From assembly GCA_026988315.1 (NCBI GenBank), contig JALSLJ010000094.1, positions 1 through 35,915 of the forward strand: DNA of 35,915 nucleotides, in the 5' to 3' direction. A program made the position numbers and the translations under genes. The notes under the pieces are model-generated. The model was not told where the DNA came from. It made no database searches and worked only from the letters and a program-made list of their open reading frames with translations. Shown here piece by piece: positions 33,355-35,915 of this stretch; the first letter of the stretch is position 1, and each line of letters opens with the position of its first letter. The DNA is from Sulfurimonas sp. (GTDB taxonomy: Bacteria > Campylobacterota > Campylobacteria > Campylobacterales > Sulfurimonadaceae).

Positions 33355-33546
33355 ATGAATTTTAATAAAATCAGAGCATTTTGTAAACCATTTCGTATTG
33401 CAATGGGGCTGACATTAATCGCAACAGGTGTAGTTACTGGAATCAACTGGTTCTTTTTAGGTGTTATACCTTTAATCGCTGGCTTAACTAACTTTTGTCC
33501 GCTTTGTAGCATTACTAAAAAATGTGATTTACCAAACACAAACTAA
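33355..33546 (+). CDS. Small membrane protein, DUF2892/YgaP-tail type
   Basis: This 63-residue protein has two hydrophobic stretches (about 14-31 and 33-46) in the order IAMGLTLIATGVV and NWFFLGVIPLIAGLTNFCPLCSI. This matches the DUF2892 inner-membrane domain that also forms the tail of the YgaP rhodanese. The conserved FCPLC is present, plus a further Cys near the end. TAGGAGC lies before the ATG, and an extended -10 promoter precedes it. It is a single-gene unit with a weak terminator-like hairpin after it. DUF2892 proteins often accompany sulfurtransferases, but no rhodanese is adjacent here. Confidence 0.85.
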   Translation: MNFNKIRAFCKPFRIAMGLTLIATGVVTGINWFFLGVIPLIAGLTNFCPLCSITKKCDLPNTN

Positions 33547-33560
33547 AACTTTAAAAGTAG

Positions 33561-33582
33561 AGTGGTAATTGTTACTATTTTT
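33561..33582 (+). terminator. Weak hairpin after the DUF2892 gene
   Basis: AGTGGTAA pairs with TTACTATT (two G-T pairs) around a three-base loop and runs into a T tract at 33578-33582. It is a plausible but weak intrinsic terminator 15 bases after the stop. Confidence 0.4.
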
Positions 33583-33697
33583 AAAAAGCAAAAAGAGTAG
33601 CAATGGCAAGAAAATCAAGAGAGAGGCTTTCTCGCTAATCGTTCAATAAAAGGGGATAAAAAACGAGGTAAACCCAATCTTTGATATACTTGCATCC

Positions 33698-34441
33698 ATG
33701 AAATCAATACTAATACTCTTGATCATAACTACTCAAACCCTCTTTGGGCTTATCTCTATAGCTCCAGTAAAAATAGCTGAAAAGCCAGGACTTCACGGAA
33801 AAATAAGCACCTCTTTACAAACCAGAAGAGGTTCTACTAAAAAAGAGAGCTATAAAGCAGCTTTTAGAATAGCTTATGACAACAACTCTACTCATGTGAC
33901 ATGGAGTGAAGTCTCAGCAGAGTATGGTAAATCAAATGATGTAGAAGATACCAACAGACTCTATATGCACATCAGACATATCTACGCACTCACAGAAGAG
34001 GTTGTTCGCGGGGAAATACTCGGGCAACTTCAAAGAGATAAATTTAAACTTATTAGAGAAAGAGCAATTACTGGTTTAGGACTTAGGTTAAAAGCATTTG
34101 AACTACTAGAAAGCTCGAAGGGGTATCTTGGAGTTGGTGGATTCTATGAAAATATCAACTACACATCTGATGATGCAACAGAAAACCATATTAGAGGAAA
34201 TAGTTACTTTACCTATACCTCTGGCTTTAATGAAAATTCTTTCTCTTATACTCTTTATTATCAGCCATTACTAGATAATTTTTCTGACTACATAGAGTCA
34301 CATAAATTTCAACTAAAAATTCATGTTTTTAAGAAACTTTCTTTAAGCTTCAAACTTTCATACGATGTAGATTCAAAACCACCAGAGGGGATCAACAAAT
34401 ACGACTTTTATCAAGAAACCTCTTTTGTTTTTGAGTTTTGA
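33698..34441 (+). CDS. Putative outer-membrane beta-barrel protein, DUF481-like
   Basis: This 247-residue protein has a signal peptide (about 1-17, ending TLFG). The rest consists of alternating polar and aromatic strands such as YKAAFRIAYDNN, YLGVGGFYENINY and FSYTLYYQPLL, and the terminal Phe in SFVFEF is typical of barrel assembly signals. The pattern fits DUF481/YdiY-type outer-membrane proteins, whose function is not known. No strong ribosome binding site precedes the ATG. The last 31 bases overlap the end of the convergent MFS gene. Confidence 0.72.
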   Translation: MKSILILLIITTQTLFGLISIAPVKIAEKPGLHGKISTSLQTRRGSTKKESYKAAFRIAYDNNSTHVTWSEVSAEYGKSNDVEDTNRLYMHIRHIYALTEEVVRGEILGQLQRDKFKLIRERAITGLGLRLKAFELLESSKGYLGVGGFYENINYTSDDATENHIRGNSYFTYTSGFNENSFSYTLYYQPLLDNFSDYIESHKFQLKIHVFKKLSLSFKLSYDVDSKPPEGINKYDFYQETSFVFEF

Positions 34442-35523
34442 CCCCAAAAATATAAAAATAAAAACGAGATAAATGCTATGAGAGAAGCACTTAAAAACAG
34501 ATATCTAGGGAAAAGCTCATACATATACCCTGCATAGAGTGCACCCACAAATCCACCAAGCCCATATGTTACCCCCGAGAAAAACTGCTGTGCTAAAGAC
34601 CTATACCTGTAGAGTTGAAAGAGATAGCTTATCGCAGCTGAGTGAAACAGAGCAAAACTCAAAGCATGAAGCGTTTGTGCAAAAAACAATATGGCTAAAT
34701 TTTGTGGAAATAAAAACACCAACATCCATCTAATCACCGTTGCAAAAGTTGTAATTTGTAGGATAAATAAAAGATTATCTTTTAAAAATCTTCCCTGAAA
34801 ATAGAGCATTACTATCTCAGCTAGAACTCCAAAAGTCCAAAGATAGATGGTCATATCAAGACTCATCCCATAATCTGTCTCATAAATAGTAAAAAAGTTA
34901 TAAAAAGCTCCAAAACTCACCTGCATAAGGGTGAGACCAAGCCATAACCTCCAGTCACGCAGAAGGCTTATATCGTTTGTGAGTTCTTGCTCTTTGCTTA
35001 AAATAGTTTTTGCTTGACTTGCCGTTATATAAGCGATAAAAGATGTTACAAATACAAGTGTAATCAAATACTTAAGAGCAATATCTGGTGAACTTAAAAA
35101 TTTCACTAAAACCAAAGCTACAAGAACAAAACCTACAGAACCAAAAAGTCTTATTTTCCCATATCTTTCTTTCCCAAGATGATTTAGAGAGATTAGCTCT
35201 ATATATGGAAGAATAAGGCTAAGACCTATGCCAAGACCTATATTTGAAAGCAAAAGCTTATAGAAACTCTCAACTGAAAAGTAAAATGCCACTGCACTTA
35301 AGAGTAAAGCTATGAGCGCTGCATTAAATATCTCAATACTAAGCTTTAGCCCTTTAGTAAAGGCAAATGGAACTAAAAAACGGACCATCGGAGCAACTGC
35401 GAAAATTATCCCTATCTCACTAGCTGAATAACCAAGCATAGTCAAAACTTTAGGCATAAAAATAACATAAACACCTATAATTGCAAAATAGAAGAAGTAG
35501 AAACCGGCTAAAAGTATGGACAT
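34411..35523 (-). CDS. MFS transporter, HcaT/nucleoside-symporter-like
   Basis: This 370-residue inner-membrane protein has about 11-12 hydrophobic segments. The first, SILLAGFYFFYFAIIGVYVIFMPKVL, and the following GYSASEIGIIFAVAPMVRF loop resemble the MFS_1-like group with the phenylpropionate transporter HcaT and nucleoside:proton symporters. HLGKERYGKIRLFGSVGF matches the group's R-YG-IRLWGS-GF loop between helices 3 and 4. The ATG at 35523 is preferred to a TTG one codon earlier. The substrate cannot be told. It overlaps the convergent outer-membrane protein gene by 31 bases. Confidence 0.85.
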   Translation of the reverse strand: MSILLAGFYFFYFAIIGVYVIFMPKVLTMLGYSASEIGIIFAVAPMVRFLVPFAFTKGLKLSIEIFNAALIALLLSAVAFYFSVESFYKLLLSNIGLGIGLSLILPYIELISLNHLGKERYGKIRLFGSVGFVLVALVLVKFLSSPDIALKYLITLVFVTSFIAYITASQAKTILSKEQELTNDISLLRDWRLWLGLTLMQVSFGAFYNFFTIYETDYGMSLDMTIYLWTFGVLAEIVMLYFQGRFLKDNLLFILQITTFATVIRWMLVFLFPQNLAILFFAQTLHALSFALFHSAAISYLFQLYRYRSLAQQFFSGVTYGLGGFVGALYAGYMYELFPRYLFLSASLIAFISFLFLYFWGQNSKTKEVS

Positions 35524-35571
35524 CAATATATCTTTCTTAATTTAATAGCCCAATTCTATCGAATAGTTCCT

Positions 35572-35601
35572 TTGAAATAAATACCTAAGATATGCTATAA
35601 T
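35572..35601 (+). promoter_or_regulatory. Strong promoter before the right-edge truncated frame
   Basis: TTGAAA at 35572-35577 and TATAAT at 35596-35601 are separated by 18 bases, the best sigma-70-like match in the window. It points right and lies just before a tandem repeat, a ribosome binding site and a very short frame. Confidence 0.65.
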
Positions 35602-35602
35602 A

Positions 35603-35624
35603 ATGTCACTATTATGTCACTATT
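35603..35624 (+). repeat. Perfect tandem 11-base repeat at a transcription start
   Basis: ATGTCACTATT occurs twice head to tail at 35603-35613 and 35614-35624, directly after the TATAAT box. The position over the start site suits an operator for a repressor. Confidence 0.6.
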
Positions 35625-35639
35625 ATAAAAAGGGACTTA

Positions 35640-35660
35640 ATGAAAAATACGGGGGTCTAA
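35640..35660 (+). pseudogene. Six-codon frame, probable 5' stub of an interrupted gene
   Basis: ATG at 35640 follows a good promoter and AAAGGGA (35628-35634, five bases before the ATG) but reads only MKNTGV before TAA. The sequence right after it is the downstream side of a decayed transposase on the other strand. The simplest reading is that an insertion sequence entered after the first few codons, perhaps near the GGGGG at 35651-35655, and cut the gene off. The lost gene cannot be identified. Confidence 0.5.
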
Positions 35661-35664
35661 ATAA

Positions 35665-35915
35665 TCATTTTTTATTATAACTCACTAGATAATCATCAAC
35701 CATTTTCAGTTTCAAACTTTTAGTAAATCCGTTGTGTATTTTTAGTAACTTTTTGCCCTGACCGTAGGGAGGAAATACTCTTGGGGTGCATTGGAGAAAA
35801 GACCCCACCATCAATGGCATTTGTAGTGTTATGAATCTTGATATTTTTCTCATTCTTGTAAGTAAAAAGATAGGGTAAATTAGTTTTCAAACTTTTATAG
35901 GCTGACACAAGTTTT
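35665..35915 (-). pseudogene. Frameshifted C-terminal remnant of an IS transposase
   Basis: Two overlapping minus-strand frames together look like the end of one transposase. From the window edge, one frame gives KNIKIHNTTNAIDGGVFSPM, and after a shift between about 35795 and 35750 the other gives KKLLKIHNGFTKSLKLKMVD and then a terminal DYLVSYNKK. The TTNxxxGxFS plus LLKxHxGxxKxxKxKxVxxYL pattern resembles the C-terminus of DDE transposases with a MULE-like or IS1595/IS256-like core; the family is not certain. The 5' part lies beyond the window. The 35527-35915 stretch holds nothing else I can support. Confidence 0.6.

Noticed and set aside
33583-33697. Small RNA gene in the gap before the DUF481 gene
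   Set aside because: A short GAGAGAGGCTTTCTC inverted repeat is present but no promoter, T run or longer structure supports an RNA gene.

Overview
The window looks like a chromosomal stretch from a free-living Campylobacterota (epsilonproteobacterial) bacterium of the Sulfurimonas/Arcobacter kind. This is an inference from AT-rich DNA, short or overlapping intergenic gaps, the def / clpP / tig block, a divergent SpeE-like protein next to coaE as in Helicobacter, fliD-fliS, many c-di-GMP genes and heme-c sensor domains. I could not run a database search, so genus is not claimed.

Layout. 1-2.1 kb: flagellar cap gene fliD, its neighbour fliS and a small helical protein. 2.1-6.0 kb: an oxidoreductase and a nucleosidase-like pair, an Hpt phosphotransfer protein, the 4.5S SRP RNA (about 3816-3921), and an AraC regulator plus heme-c diguanylate cyclase pair. 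6.1-11.7 kb: leuC, mobA, a binding lipoprotein with a GGDEF-EAL protein, moaC and a DUF493 gene. 11.7-13.3 kb: a PAS-GGDEF-EAL protein.

13.4-22.06 kb, all on the minus strand, is the most interesting part. It reads as one likely operon: periplasmic two-domain rhodanese, Tat-exported type II DMSO-reductase-family molybdenum catalytic subunit, four-cluster iron-sulfur subunit, a heme-b gamma subunit fused to a cytochrome c, a Cys-rich lipoprotein, then after a hairpin a TorD-like chaperone and a cytoplasmic polyferredoxin. The substrate is unknown. The rhodanese suggests sulfur or selenium chemistry. moaC and mobA for the molybdenum cofactor lie within about 10 kb. A 323-base intergenic region upstream carries a promoter, a tandem 11-base repeat and a 14-base palindrome.

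22.4-24.4 kb: a leucine-rich-variant repeat protein, an unknown protein and an Mrp ATPase overlap as an operon. 24.4-29.8 kb (minus): def, a degenerate GGDEF protein, clpP, tig, lspA and glmM. 29.9-33.2 kb: rpsT, prfA, then dapF, coaE and a shortened SpeE homologue on minus. 33.3-35.5 kb: a small membrane protein, a DUF481 outer-membrane protein and an MFS transporter. The right edge (35.57-35.92 kb) holds a good promoter and ribosome binding site leading into a six-codon reading frame that stops next to a frameshifted transposase remnant, apparently a gene broken by an insertion sequence. No tRNA, rRNA, CRISPR array or intact mobile element was seen.
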